Source: Deltaproteobacteria bacterium
GTDB taxonomy: Bacteria > Desulfobacterota > Desulfobacteria > Desulfobacterales > JAFDFH01
Assembly: GCA_019309945.1 (NCBI GenBank)
Contig: JAFDFH010000155.1
Location: 1 to 6,845, forward strand
Reading direction: 5' to 3'
DNA: 6,845 bases
Below are positions 1 to 6,210 of this stretch, piece after piece; the first letter of the stretch is position 1; every line of letters begins with the position of its first letter. The notes under the pieces are model-generated. The model did no database searches. It saw nothing but the letters and a program-made list of their open reading frames with translations, and had not been told where the DNA came from. Both the position numbers and the translations under genes were made by a program.

Positions 1-240
1 ATCTTTGCGAAAGACTAACAAATGACATGAAAGTAATAGTGGAAATTTCCGTCACTATCTTGTGGCCAGGCAGAGTCTAACGAGTAGATCCCAAACGCCG
101 GGAAGTGCTTTACAGCAAAAATCACTTTGAAATAAAGGCCGGATAGAAAAAAACTTTTTTTAACTATAATAAAAAAGTTTGTATGTCAAATAAATGTTTT
201 TTTTCCTTCAAACCCATTTCTCCAGCATTCCAGTTTTCCA
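1..240. other. Gene-free AT-rich spacer with two hairpins
   Basis: No credible gene is present. ATAGTG/CACTAT (36-41 and 53-58) forms a small inverted repeat around GGAAATTTCC. A perfect 10-bp inverted repeat, AAACTTTTTT/AAAAAAGTTT (151-160 and 171-180), has a 10-base loop. On the minus strand an exact TTGACA (complement of 184-189) precedes TATAGT (complement of 163-168) by 15 bases, a possible but short-spaced promoter pointing to the left edge. A minus-strand frame stays open from 182 to a TAG at 15-17 but has no ATG and no ribosome binding site. It could be a gene remnant or chance. Confidence 0.4.
151..180. repeat. AT-rich perfect inverted repeat
   Basis: AAACTTTTTT at 151-160 is exactly complementary to AAAAAAGTTT at 171-180 around taactataat. 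The stem has only two G-C pairs, so it is a weak terminator. It overlaps the candidate minus-strand -10 (complement of 163-168), so an operator role is possible. No bound regulator can be named. Confidence 0.5.
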
Positions 241-268
241 TTATTCTACGCCGGCGGATGAGCAAAGC

Positions 269-421
269 GAACTAGTGTCCGTCCAGAAACGAGGATTTTT
301 GTTCGAGATCAAGGCATGTGAAAAATTGTACCACAGGCATATAGTTGATATTCCGAGGATAAAATTTTGAGCATAACGCAGAGATCGGGCAAAAAGACCG
401 TTTCTGGATGGGCACGAACTA
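269..421. repeat. MITE-like element with terminal inverted repeats and flanking GAACTA (element 1)
   Basis: The 17-bp ends GTGTCCGTCCAGAAACG (275-291) and CGTTTCTGGATGGGCAC (399-415) are complementary at 15 of 17 positions. In a plus-strand RNA both exceptions would be G.U pairs. An inner imperfect inverted repeat (316-330 with 360-374, 11 of 15) extends the palindrome. GAACTA directly flanks both ends (269-274 and 416-421), which looks like a 6-bp target duplication. The element is 141 bp and carries no transposase, so it would have to be mobilised in trans if it is mobile. The minus-strand frame through it (241-492) is not a credible gene. A related sequence occurs at 6211-6332. Alternatively, TAGTT may be part of the element, since TAGTTnGTGCC is shared by both copies. 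Confidence 0.68.
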
Positions 422-892
422 AGTTTTGTCTTCAACGTCCGGTATATCATCATCAACAACTTTAAGCAGGGAATCAACAGGATCGGTTTCATCTTTTCCT
501 ATATGTTTCAAATCAAGATTGTCTTCAAGCAACTCGTCCAAGTCATCCTCCTTGTCTTCAATATCATCCTCAATCTCAGGCTTTTCCCCATCCTTTGTGA
601 TAAAATCAAGGTTATTGAATACGAACTCAGCCGATGGTTTGTTTTTAGAACCGTAAATTTCGATAACTGCTTCGCCGATATTCATGGTTACGGATATCGG
701 CGGATACAATTTGTCCGTCCTTAATACCGAATAAAGGGCTTCCTTGCTTTTTTCCATTGCCGTTTTGATCACCTTGTCATCGTAGGTCTCCTCGCAAACG
801 AGTGACAGCCGATCTTTCTCAATCTCGGCATATTCTTTGATGATCAACTCTTTTTTATCCGAATCTCTAGAAATTACAAATTTCTGCTTCAT
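419..892 (-). CDS. Hypothetical protein with a strongly acidic C-terminal tail
   Basis: I do not recognise this 157-residue protein. Residues 1-100 look like a compact alpha/beta domain: lysine- and glutamate-rich strands and a helix (residues 38-57), then a PPISVTMNIGEAVIEIY stretch (64-80). It has one cysteine (C33), no signal peptide and no membrane segment. Residues 101-157 are a low-complexity acidic tail in which 26 of 57 residues are Asp or Glu, probably disordered. The start is supported by AAAGGAG 11 bases upstream of the ATG at 892, a slightly long spacing. The gene is transcribed divergently from the serine tRNAs and appears monocistronic. Its TAG stop (419-421) lies in the 6-bp GAACTA that borders the repeat at 275-415, so the element's insertion may have set the present C-terminus. 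Acidic tails occur in proteins that contact basic partners, such as nucleic-acid-binding proteins, but no function can be assigned. The regular coding pattern and RBS argue for a real gene. Confidence 0.8.
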   Translation of the reverse strand: MKQKFVISRDSDKKELIIKEYAEIEKDRLSLVCEETYDDKVIKTAMEKSKEALYSVLRTDKLYPPISVTMNIGEAVIEIYGSKNKPSAEFVFNNLDFITKDGEKPEIEDDIEDKEDDLDELLEDNLDLKHIGKDETDPVDSLLKVVDDDIPDVEDKT

Positions 893-993
893 TATTTTTT
901 TCGCTCCTTTGAGTAAATTGAGAAATTTTTATCTTGAATTTTTTTTTGGAAATCATAAAAATAGTAGCATGTCAATAAACAATAATGTTCAAA

Positions 994-1022
994 CCTATAA
1001 AAATATTGACCAGCCGGATCAA
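994..1022 (-). promoter_or_regulatory. Candidate promoter of the 419-892 gene
   Basis: On the minus strand TTGATC (complement of 1017-1022) and TATAGG (complement of 994-999) are separated by exactly 17 bases, each matching consensus at 4 of 6 positions. It would give a leader of about 95 bases to the ATG at 892. A perfect TTGACA (complement of 970-975) lies closer to the gene, but its nearest -10-like hexamer is only 12 bases away, so I prefer the first pair. Confidence 0.35.
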
Positions 1023-1034
1023 TAATGATATTTA
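1006..1034 (+). promoter_or_regulatory. Probable sigma-70 promoter of the tRNA-Ser pair
   Basis: TTGACC (1006-1011) is followed after 17 bases by TATTTA (1029-1034). The -35 matches consensus at 5 of 6 positions and the -10 is weak. Transcription would start near 1041, a few bases before the mature tRNA end at 1047, leaving a very short 5' leader. The -35 lies inside the spacer of a candidate opposite-strand promoter. Confidence 0.5.
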
Positions 1035-1046
1035 AACCATACTGAT

Positions 1047-1134
1047 GGAGGGATGGCTGAGTGGTCGAAAGCGGCGGTCTTGAAAACCGTTGAGTGTAAC
1101 AGCTCCGTGGGTTCGAATCCTACTCCCTCCGCCA
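1047..1134 (+). tRNA. tRNA-Ser (anticodon UGA)
   Basis: The acceptor stem GGAGGGA (1047-1053) pairs with TCCCTCC (1124-1130), then discriminator G and an encoded CCA (1132-1134). The anticodon stem GCGGT/ACCGT closes the loop CTTGAAA, so the anticodon is TGA at 1081-1083, reading UCN serine codons, chiefly UCA. The long variable arm expected of a class II tRNA is present (88 nt overall). It is the first gene of a two-tRNA serine cluster and has a plausible promoter just upstream. Confidence 0.97.
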
Positions 1135-1162
1135 TTATTGAGTCGGAACGACTATATATTCA

Positions 1163-1255
1163 GGAGAGATGGCCGAGCTGGCTGAAGGCGCTCGCCTGCT
1201 AAGCGAGTGAGGGGTGAAAGCTCCTCCGAGGGTTCGAATCCCTCTCTCTCCGCCA
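1163..1255 (+). tRNA. tRNA-Ser (anticodon GCU)
   Basis: The acceptor stem GGAGAGA (1163-1169) pairs with TCTCTCC (1245-1251), followed by discriminator G and an encoded CCA (1253-1255). The anticodon stem CTCGC/GCGAG closes the loop CTGCTAA, giving anticodon GCT at 1198-1200, which reads AGC/AGU serine codons. A long class II variable arm and a GGTTCGAATC T-arm are present, giving 93 nt in all, normal for serine. It lies 28 bp after tRNA-Ser(UGA) and is probably co-transcribed with it. Confidence 0.97.
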
Positions 1256-1276
1256 TAAAAATAACAAGCAGCATAT

Positions 1277-1316
1277 AAATAAAAAGGGGAGACACTCATG
1301 TCTCCCCTTTTTATTT
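1277..1316. terminator. Bidirectional intrinsic terminator between qmoC and the tRNA-Ser genes
   Basis: An 18-bp perfect inverted repeat (1277-1294 and 1299-1316) has a GGGGAGACA/TGTCTCCCC core, a CTCA loop, an A-run on its left flank and a T-run on its right. Because the A and T runs are mirrored, either strand yields a GC-rich hairpin followed by a U-run. It lies 22 bp after the second tRNA on the plus strand and 27 bp after the qmoC stop on the minus strand, so it can end both transcription units. Confidence 0.95.
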
Positions 1317-1343
1317 GGAACTCTGTAAATTTTAGATCAGCGA

Positions 1344-2492
1344 CTACTTTCGGTTTCCATACTCATCATAGGCCAATGCGATTGTCCGGTAAACAAGATG
1401 GGCCAGCTTAGAAAACGGTACAAACGCAAAAAGGTTGAATACGAATATGAGATGGATAAAATAAAGGGTGTAAGAAACCCCGGCCGCGCCCGCCAACCGG
1501 GTCATTTCGGTCAGCATGCCGGTCAGACCAAGACCCAGAACCAATCCGATCAAATACCAATCCTTGTAGTTGGAAGCCTGATCGGTTTTTGACAGGCGGT
1601 CTTTTATCATCAGGATGGCGCCGATGATAAGGGCGATACCGGCGACGTTGGCCAGCCATTTTACCGGGTGCAATTGTGAGTAAGGCCCATGGATCTGAAG
1701 CACATAAAGGTGAATAAAGAATATATTGGTTACGATAAAAAGTGAAATAAATGAATAAAATACCATTAGATGGGCAGTTGAGCGGTCTTTGTTTTCGCTG
1801 CATTCTGAAAACTTGTTGTGTTTTAATATGGTGGGAATCACACGAATCAGGGCCTGGATAAAACCGAATAGTTCAAGTTCCTGTTTATCGGTTTTACCCT
1901 CACGCAAGGCATTTTCATGGATGTCGGTTATAAACCGTTTGACCCCTAACCCGAATATCACGACAGCCCATGTGGCCAGGGGAATAAAAGTGATATCCAC
2001 CAGCCATGAGGAAAAGAATTTGGCATGGGCAATCTCATCACCGCCGGGTGCAAAATTGAGCCAGTTTATTCCAAAGACCTTTAAGGTCAAACCGAGTACT
2101 ATAAAAATCACCGCAGGAGTCAATAGAAAAATGGGTAGTTTCTTGGGATCATTAATCCACTTTCCAATAAATTTCGGCACCGCATATTCCGAAATTGCAT
2201 AGGAGCGAATCGCTGCCAGCACATCTCCCGGCTTGGCCCCCCGGGGACACAGGGTGGAACAGTCTCCGCAATTATGGCAGAGCCAGATATCATGATTGGC
2301 GATGAGTTTGTCTTTCAGCCCCCATGAAGCCGCAATCATCTCTTTTCTCGGAAACGGCTTCGTGTCCGGCGAAATCGGGCAGACCACCGAACAGGTTGCA
2401 CATTGAAAGCATTTCTTCAATGTATCTCCACCCATCCCGGTAACTTCTTTAATGAAACCTAAATCAGGATCAACCAGGTATTTATTCCCCAT
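1344..2492 (-). CDS. qmoC: Quinone-interacting membrane-bound oxidoreductase subunit C, HdrC-HdrE fusion, cytochrome b membrane subunit
   Basis: QmoC anchors Qmo in the cytoplasmic membrane and is expected to exchange electrons with menaquinone. The 382 residues fall into two parts. The N-terminal HdrC-like part has two ferredoxin motifs, C28/C31/C34/C38 followed by Pro and C72/C75/C78/C82 followed by Pro, each suited to one [4Fe-4S] cluster. The C-terminal part is an HdrE/NarI-type cytochrome b domain. I count six hydrophobic segments, near residues 117-140, 161-184, 240-265, 279-297, 311-331 and 340-361. Histidines within or beside these segments (H241, H261, H347, H365) are candidates for haem b axial ligands; the individual assignment is inference. 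There is no signal peptide. It is the last gene of the operon: 27 bp after the stop lies a terminator shared with the convergent tRNA genes. A qmoD gene, as in Desulfovibrio, does not follow. Confidence 0.97.
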   Translation of the reverse strand: MGNKYLVDPDLGFIKEVTGMGGDTLKKCFQCATCSVVCPISPDTKPFPRKEMIAASWGLKDKLIANHDIWLCHNCGDCSTLCPRGAKPGDVLAAIRSYAISEYAVPKFIGKWINDPKKLPIFLLTPAVIFIVLGLTLKVFGINWLNFAPGGDEIAHAKFFSSWLVDITFIPLATWAVVIFGLGVKRFITDIHENALREGKTDKQELELFGFIQALIRVIPTILKHNKFSECSENKDRSTAHLMVFYSFISLFIVTNIFFIHLYVLQIHGPYSQLHPVKWLANVAGIALIIGAILMIKDRLSKTDQASNYKDWYLIGLVLGLGLTGMLTEMTRLAGAAGVSYTLYFIHLIFVFNLFAFVPFSKLAHLVYRTIALAYDEYGNRK

Positions 2493-2495
2493 TGA

Positions 2496-2504
2496 TTACC
2501 TCCT
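2496..2504 (-). promoter_or_regulatory. Ribosome binding site of qmoC
   Basis: AGGAGGTAA on the minus strand is a near-perfect complement to the 16S rRNA 3' end. AGGAGG stops 6 bases before the ATG at 2492. It lies wholly within the 23-bp qmoB-qmoC spacer and supports the chosen start. Confidence 0.88.
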
Positions 2505-2515
2505 ATCAATAATTT

Positions 2516-4861
2516 CTATAACCCTTTGAACGGGTTCGGACCAATTTCTTCTATTAAATCCACAAAATCATTAATAATTTTCGGAATTTTGTCATATTCG
2601 TCAATTGCGACGTCGAATTGCGCAACCCGTTCTTCCTCCAGGGCCAGACTCTCTAATGCCTGGCCGATTTTTTTCATTCTTACATCCGCAAGTTCGCTGC
2701 CTTTAATAAAATGGCACTGATAATCGTCACCGAACTTGCAGCCCAGTAGAAAGATGCCATCCATCCCTTTGGACAGTGCATCCTTGATCCATATGACGTT
2801 AACCGAACCAAGACATCGCACCGGAATAAGACGTACATCCGCGGACCAGCTAAGCCGGTTCATTCCTGCAATATCTATGGCGGGATAGGCGTCATTTTCA
2901 CAAACCAGTCCAAGGATTCTTATAGGCGGTTCCTCATAATCGTCTTCCGAAGGAACAACTACGCTTTTTAGCATGGAACCGATGCTGTCAATGCTGTAAT
3001 CGGAAAAATTAATGATTCGCTCGGGGCAGGCCCCCATACAGGTGCCACAGCGGCGACAGCGGGTCGGATTCGGCTTGGGGGTTCCTTTGGCATCATCGTC
3101 TAAAGCCCCAAACGGACATTCCTCGGTACATCGCTTGCACTGGGTACATCGCTGAAAGAAAAAGTCAGGCAATGTTAAATCCCCGGATCTGGGATGCACG
3201 GCCACTCCCCTGGTGACGGATTCTAAGCATTGGATGGCCTTCAATGCCGCGCCGGCAGCATCTTCAATGGATTCTTCAATGGTCATGTTTCTTCGGATGC
3301 AACCTGCGGCATAGATACCGGTCCGTTGGGTCTCATAAGGAAAGCATATGTAATTCGAATCTATGTACCCGTTAAACAGGTCGATATTATCCCGAAAAGC
3401 CGGGCCCTGTCGGTACGCCAGATTAACCACCGGGTCGTCGGCGGTGACCGGTACCATTCCGGTTGCCAGGACGACCAGGTCGGCTTTAACCTGAATGCTT
3501 TCTCCCAGCAGGGTATTTTCGGCTTCCACAATGATGCCGTCTCCATTTTTGGAGACGCTCATCACATTACCTTTGGTCAGAAAGATACCGTCATCCTGCT
3601 GGAGGTTTTTATAAAAATTTTCTGAAAGACCTGGCGTCCGCATATGCTGGTAAAAGATAAAGGCCTTGCCGTCAGAATAATCTTCACGGACATATTTGGC
3701 CTGTTTGAGGGCTACCAGGCTCATCACCGAGCCGCTGAATTCAAAATCACTGTCATCTTCCCCCTTACCCGGGCTTTGAATAAAAACCACGGATTTGGCT
3801 TCTTTGCCGTCTGAGGGCCTTGTGATTTTACCCTGGGTGGCAATCGCTTCAAATTGGTGGTTGGTCACAACATCCGGGAGTTCACCAAAGCCAAGATGTG
3901 TAAATTCATCTGCGGCCGGTTCATAAGGCCGCCATCCGGCTGCAAGGATCACGGCACCGAATTTATCTCCGTCCGGGTCAAAGGTCAGGATATCTTCCTT
4001 GCCTTTGTTATATTCCATGAACAGCTCATGTTGCTTTTCGGCTTCCAGTTCGTTGCCTTTTTCATCGAGCTTCATTTCTTCAGGCAACGGGAACGGCACA
4101 TCAAAGGGGGTCTTGGCGCCGGGCTTTTTAAATGTTACAATAAATTCACCGGGTTGACCGGCAATACGGGCAACGATGGTTCCGGTCTTCACTTCAATAT
4201 TTGGATAGGCCTCAAGTTCCTTGATTTTTGCATCCACAATCGGTGGTTTCAGGCTGTCAAAAGGGTGCTCCGTGGGCAGCTGTTGCCGAAGCTTGCCGGC
4301 ATAGCCGCCAAGGGATGCTTCCTTTTCCACAATCGTGACCGCATAGCCTGTCTTGGCCGCATCAAGTGCCGCTGATATTCCTGTGATGCCCCCGCCGATC
4401 ACCATAATTTTTTTACAGACGCCCGCTTCAAGCAATTCAGGCACGGGCAGTTCTATTTTTTCGACCCCCGCCATGCCCATTCTCACATAATCTTCACCAA
4501 GCATCTGAACCCGGTCAAATTTTTCTTCATCTTTTTTTTCTTCTTCAGTTAAGGCCGGGAATTCGGATCTGGGGTGGGACCAAACCACCTGTTCCCTCAG
4601 GTTGACCCTCTCCACAATGCAGCCGTCAAACTGGAATACATCAAAATTGACCCGGCGGGAACAAGCGGCAATCACAAAGGTGTTGGTCCCCTTTTCTGCA
4701 ATGTCTTTTTTTAACAGTTCGATGCCTTCCTTGCCACAAAGAAAGGGGTGGGTTGTGACAGGATAGCCTTCTTCCTCGGGAACTTCACACAGCGCTTCAA
4801 TGTCTAATGAGTCCCCGATGCCACAACCTGTGCAAATGTATACACCGTATTTTTTATCCAT
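2516..4861 (-). CDS. qmoB: Quinone-interacting membrane-bound oxidoreductase subunit B, HdrA-MvhD fusion flavoprotein
   Basis: QmoB is the large soluble subunit of Qmo (781 residues). In order: an N-terminal region with CTGC (C10, C13) and further cysteines at 25, 42 and 67; an FAD-binding fold with VIGGGITG (154-161) and IVEKEASLGG (177-186); a second flavin-fold stretch LVVLATGMVP (462-471) and IYAAGC (516-521); two ferredoxin-type cysteine sets, C572/C575/C578/C582 and C602/C605/C608/C612, each able to hold a [4Fe-4S] cluster; and a C-terminal MvhD/FlpD-like domain from about residue 648 with conserved-looking C654, C683, C708 and C716. MvhD is the subunit that links hydrogenase to HdrA in methanogens, so the domain suggests an electron-transfer interface, possibly to AprBA (inference). 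The HdrA QCAGSR motif is replaced here by QSPGKGED (362-369), so this flavin domain lacks the cysteines present in QmoA. The start is fixed by AGGAGG 7 bases upstream. The length is normal for the family. Confidence 0.97.
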   Translation of the reverse strand: MDKKYGVYICTGCGIGDSLDIEALCEVPEEEGYPVTTHPFLCGKEGIELLKKDIAEKGTNTFVIAACSRRVNFDVFQFDGCIVERVNLREQVVWSHPRSEFPALTEEEKKDEEKFDRVQMLGEDYVRMGMAGVEKIELPVPELLEAGVCKKIMVIGGGITGISAALDAAKTGYAVTIVEKEASLGGYAGKLRQQLPTEHPFDSLKPPIVDAKIKELEAYPNIEVKTGTIVARIAGQPGEFIVTFKKPGAKTPFDVPFPLPEEMKLDEKGNELEAEKQHELFMEYNKGKEDILTFDPDGDKFGAVILAAGWRPYEPAADEFTHLGFGELPDVVTNHQFEAIATQGKITRPSDGKEAKSVVFIQSPGKGEDDSDFEFSGSVMSLVALKQAKYVREDYSDGKAFIFYQHMRTPGLSENFYKNLQQDDGIFLTKGNVMSVSKNGDGIIVEAENTLLGESIQVKADLVVLATGMVPVTADDPVVNLAYRQGPAFRDNIDLFNGYIDSNYICFPYETQRTGIYAAGCIRRNMTIEESIEDAAGAALKAIQCLESVTRGVAVHPRSGDLTLPDFFFQRCTQCKRCTEECPFGALDDDAKGTPKPNPTRCRRCGTCMGACPERIINFSDYSIDSIGSMLKSVVVPSEDDYEEPPIRILGLVCENDAYPAIDIAGMNRLSWSADVRLIPVRCLGSVNVIWIKDALSKGMDGIFLLGCKFGDDYQCHFIKGSELADVRMKKIGQALESLALEEERVAQFDVAIDEYDKIPKIINDFVDLIEEIGPNPFKGL

Positions 4862-4868
4862 GGAATAA

Positions 4869-4884
4869 CCTCCTCCTACCTCCT
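4869..4884 (-). promoter_or_regulatory. Tandem Shine-Dalgarno tract for qmoB overlapping the 3' end of qmoA
   Basis: Read on the minus strand, AGGAGG occurs three times, at 4879-4884, 4872-4877 and 4869-4874. The first copy is the two terminal Arg codons of qmoA, the second straddles the qmoA TAG stop, and the third lies in the spacer 7 bases before the qmoB ATG (4861). The innermost copy is at the best distance for initiation. The arrangement suggests translational coupling: ribosomes finishing qmoA end on a strong anti-SD-binding surface. Confidence 0.8.
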
Positions 4885-6153
4885 CACCAGGGTTTGAATC
4901 GCTTTGAGGGCCATGCCCGTTGCATTCTGGTTTGATGACACCACGTCGGATGGTTTGGTGGCACAGCCCGCGGCAAACATACCGCCCTTTTCAAAATCAT
5001 TGATGATAAAACCGTCCTCATTGTATCGGAGATCGGCAGGGAGTTTGTTCGCTAAAGTTGTCGGTACCATACCGGTGGCAAGGACAACCATTTCGGCCTC
5101 CTGCTTGACCTTTTCACCGGCTTCAGTATCTTCTGCCACCACGGTGATGTTTTTGGTGTCCGGATCTTCACTGACCTCCGCCACCTTGCCTTTGATCAAA
5201 AAGATATTTTCGTCCTCTTTGATCTTTTTGTAGAATTTTTCATACCGCTGGCCCGGAGCCCTGACATCGATGTAAAAGATATAAATCTTCGCATCGGGAT
5301 ATCGTTCCCTGACATACGTGGCCTGTTTTAGGGAAGCCATGCAGCAGATATAAGAACAATAGGGGAGATGATTTTCGTCCCTTGATCCGGCGCATTGAAC
5401 AAATACAACACTCTCCGGTTCCTTGTTGTCAGAGGGACGCAGGATCTTGCCCTTGGTCGGTCCATTTGGAGATGCAAGCCGTTCCATCATCATGTTGGTG
5501 ATGATGTTGTCATATTCGCCAAATCCAAGATTGTCGATTTTAGCTGCATCATACGGTTCCCATCCGGTCGCCCAAACAATGGCGCCAACCGGGAGGTTGA
5601 TGGTTTTTGCCTCCATATCCAGGTTGATGGCATTGTACTGGCAGGTGTCGATGCACTTTCCGCATTCCGTGCCTATACACGCCGACCCGTCGATCACGTA
5701 GCGCATGGGAAAAGACATTTCAAAAGGTCTGTAAATCGCTTTATTTTTGTCCATATCGAAATTAAAGTCATTGTTCCTTTCGACCGGACACACAGCAACG
5801 CATTCATTACATGCGGTGCAATTTTCGTTCACAAACCGGGGGTTTAATTTTATGGTCACGTCATAGTTGCCGGGGTTGCCTTCGATCTTTTCAACCTCTG
5901 CCAGTGTAAAAACCTGTATTTTCGGGTTATCCTTTATTCGCCTGAAGTTAATCTCAAGACCGCAGGACGGAGGGCATAGTTTTGGAAAATATTGATTCAA
6001 CTGTGCTACTCTGCCACCCAGGTACGGGTTTTTCTCAATCAGGAACACTTCATAGCCTACTTCGGCAGCTTCAAGGGTCGTGGTCAACCCACTGATCCCT
6101 CCGCCAACAACTAAAATGCTTCCGCTGGTAGGGGCTGCTTTTTCTTCTGTCAT
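4876..6153 (-). CDS. qmoA: Quinone-interacting membrane-bound oxidoreductase subunit A, HdrA-like FAD/iron-sulfur protein
   Basis: QmoA is a cytoplasm-facing flavoprotein of the QmoABC complex, which passes electrons between menaquinol and APS reductase. The 425-residue product resembles a shortened HdrA of heterodisulfide reductase. An N-terminal FAD site is visible as VVGGGISG (residues 15-22) followed by LIEKNPYLGGR (39-49), where Glu40 is positioned to bind the flavin ribose. Two cysteine sets suited to [4Fe-4S] clusters follow: C112/C115/C118/C122 and C159/C164/C167/C171. The HdrA hallmark VQCAGSRDE with a YCSYICC cysteine group lies at 252-271. A second nucleotide-fold stretch, MVVLATGMVP (355-364), and a C-terminal MFAAGCA motif (392-398) complete the flavin domain. 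C60 and C64 (LCPPSCG) are also typical of HdrA proteins. It is the first gene of qmoABC, 14 bp before qmoB. Its last two sense codons, AGG AGG, lie in a purine-rich tract that also contains the qmoB ribosome binding site. The gene looks intact. Confidence 0.97.
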   Translation of the reverse strand: MTEEKAAPTSGSILVVGGGISGLTTTLEAAEVGYEVFLIEKNPYLGGRVAQLNQYFPKLCPPSCGLEINFRRIKDNPKIQVFTLAEVEKIEGNPGNYDVTIKLNPRFVNENCTACNECVAVCPVERNNDFNFDMDKNKAIYRPFEMSFPMRYVIDGSACIGTECGKCIDTCQYNAINLDMEAKTINLPVGAIVWATGWEPYDAAKIDNLGFGEYDNIITNMMMERLASPNGPTKGKILRPSDNKEPESVVFVQCAGSRDENHLPYCSYICCMASLKQATYVRERYPDAKIYIFYIDVRAPGQRYEKFYKKIKEDENIFLIKGKVAEVSEDPDTKNITVVAEDTEAGEKVKQEAEMVVLATGMVPTTLANKLPADLRYNEDGFIINDFEKGGMFAAGCATKPSDVVSSNQNATGMALKAIQTLVRR

Positions 6154-6158
6154 GCTAT

Positions 6159-6164
6159 CCCTCC
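6159..6164 (-). promoter_or_regulatory. Ribosome binding site of qmoA
   Basis: GGAGGG lies 5 bases before the ATG at 6153 on the minus strand and fixes the qmoA start. The N-terminus that follows reaches the FAD-binding glycine motif at residue 15, as expected for this family. Between this site and the repeat ending at 6211 there is an AAAAGCTTTT palindrome (6189-6198) but no convincing -35/-10 pair. Confidence 0.8.
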
Positions 6165-6210
6165 ATGCATTGTAAGTTTCGATCCGTTAAAAGCTTTTTA
6201 ATGAAAACCT

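Noticed and set aside
142..170. Plus-strand TATAAT at 165-170 as a promoter
   Set aside because: It is an exact -10 hexamer but has no -35-like sequence 16-18 bases upstream, and lies in the loop and arm of an AT-rich inverted repeat.
15..182. Minus-strand frame reading ...HFPAFGIYSLDSAWPQ... to a TAG at 15-17 as a small protein gene
   Set aside because: It has no ATG. The only internal GTG (123-125) has no RBS, and the frame opens just after a TGA. It was kept only as a possible remnant.
241..492. 83-codon minus-strand frame across the repeat and the end of the acidic-protein gene
   Set aside because: It overlaps the acidic-protein gene in another frame and then runs through the palindromic element, where the open frame looks accidental. 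It has no RBS.
426..656. Serine-rich 76-codon plus-strand frame
   Set aside because: The serine runs are the antisense of the Asp/Glu tail codons of the 419-892 gene.
1047..1255. Integration site (att) at the serine tRNA 3' ends
   Set aside because: tRNA-Ser genes are common phage targets, but I found no repeat of either 3' end elsewhere in the window and no integrase.
1408..1803. 131-codon minus-strand frame within qmoC
   Set aside because: It is an alternate-frame shadow inside qmoC, whose own frame carries the expected membrane helices.
3230..3625. 131-codon plus-strand open frame opposite qmoB
   Set aside because: It is antisense to a well-supported gene, has no ribosome binding site, and its composition reads as a shadow of the qmoB codon pattern.
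3854..4375. 173-codon plus-strand open frame opposite qmoB
   Set aside because: Antisense shadow of the QmoB FAD domain; no RBS and no recognisable domain.
5395..5847. 150-codon plus-strand open frame opposite qmoA, with another nested in a second frame at 5423-5701
   Set aside because: Both are antisense to the conserved iron-sulfur region of QmoA and have no independent support.
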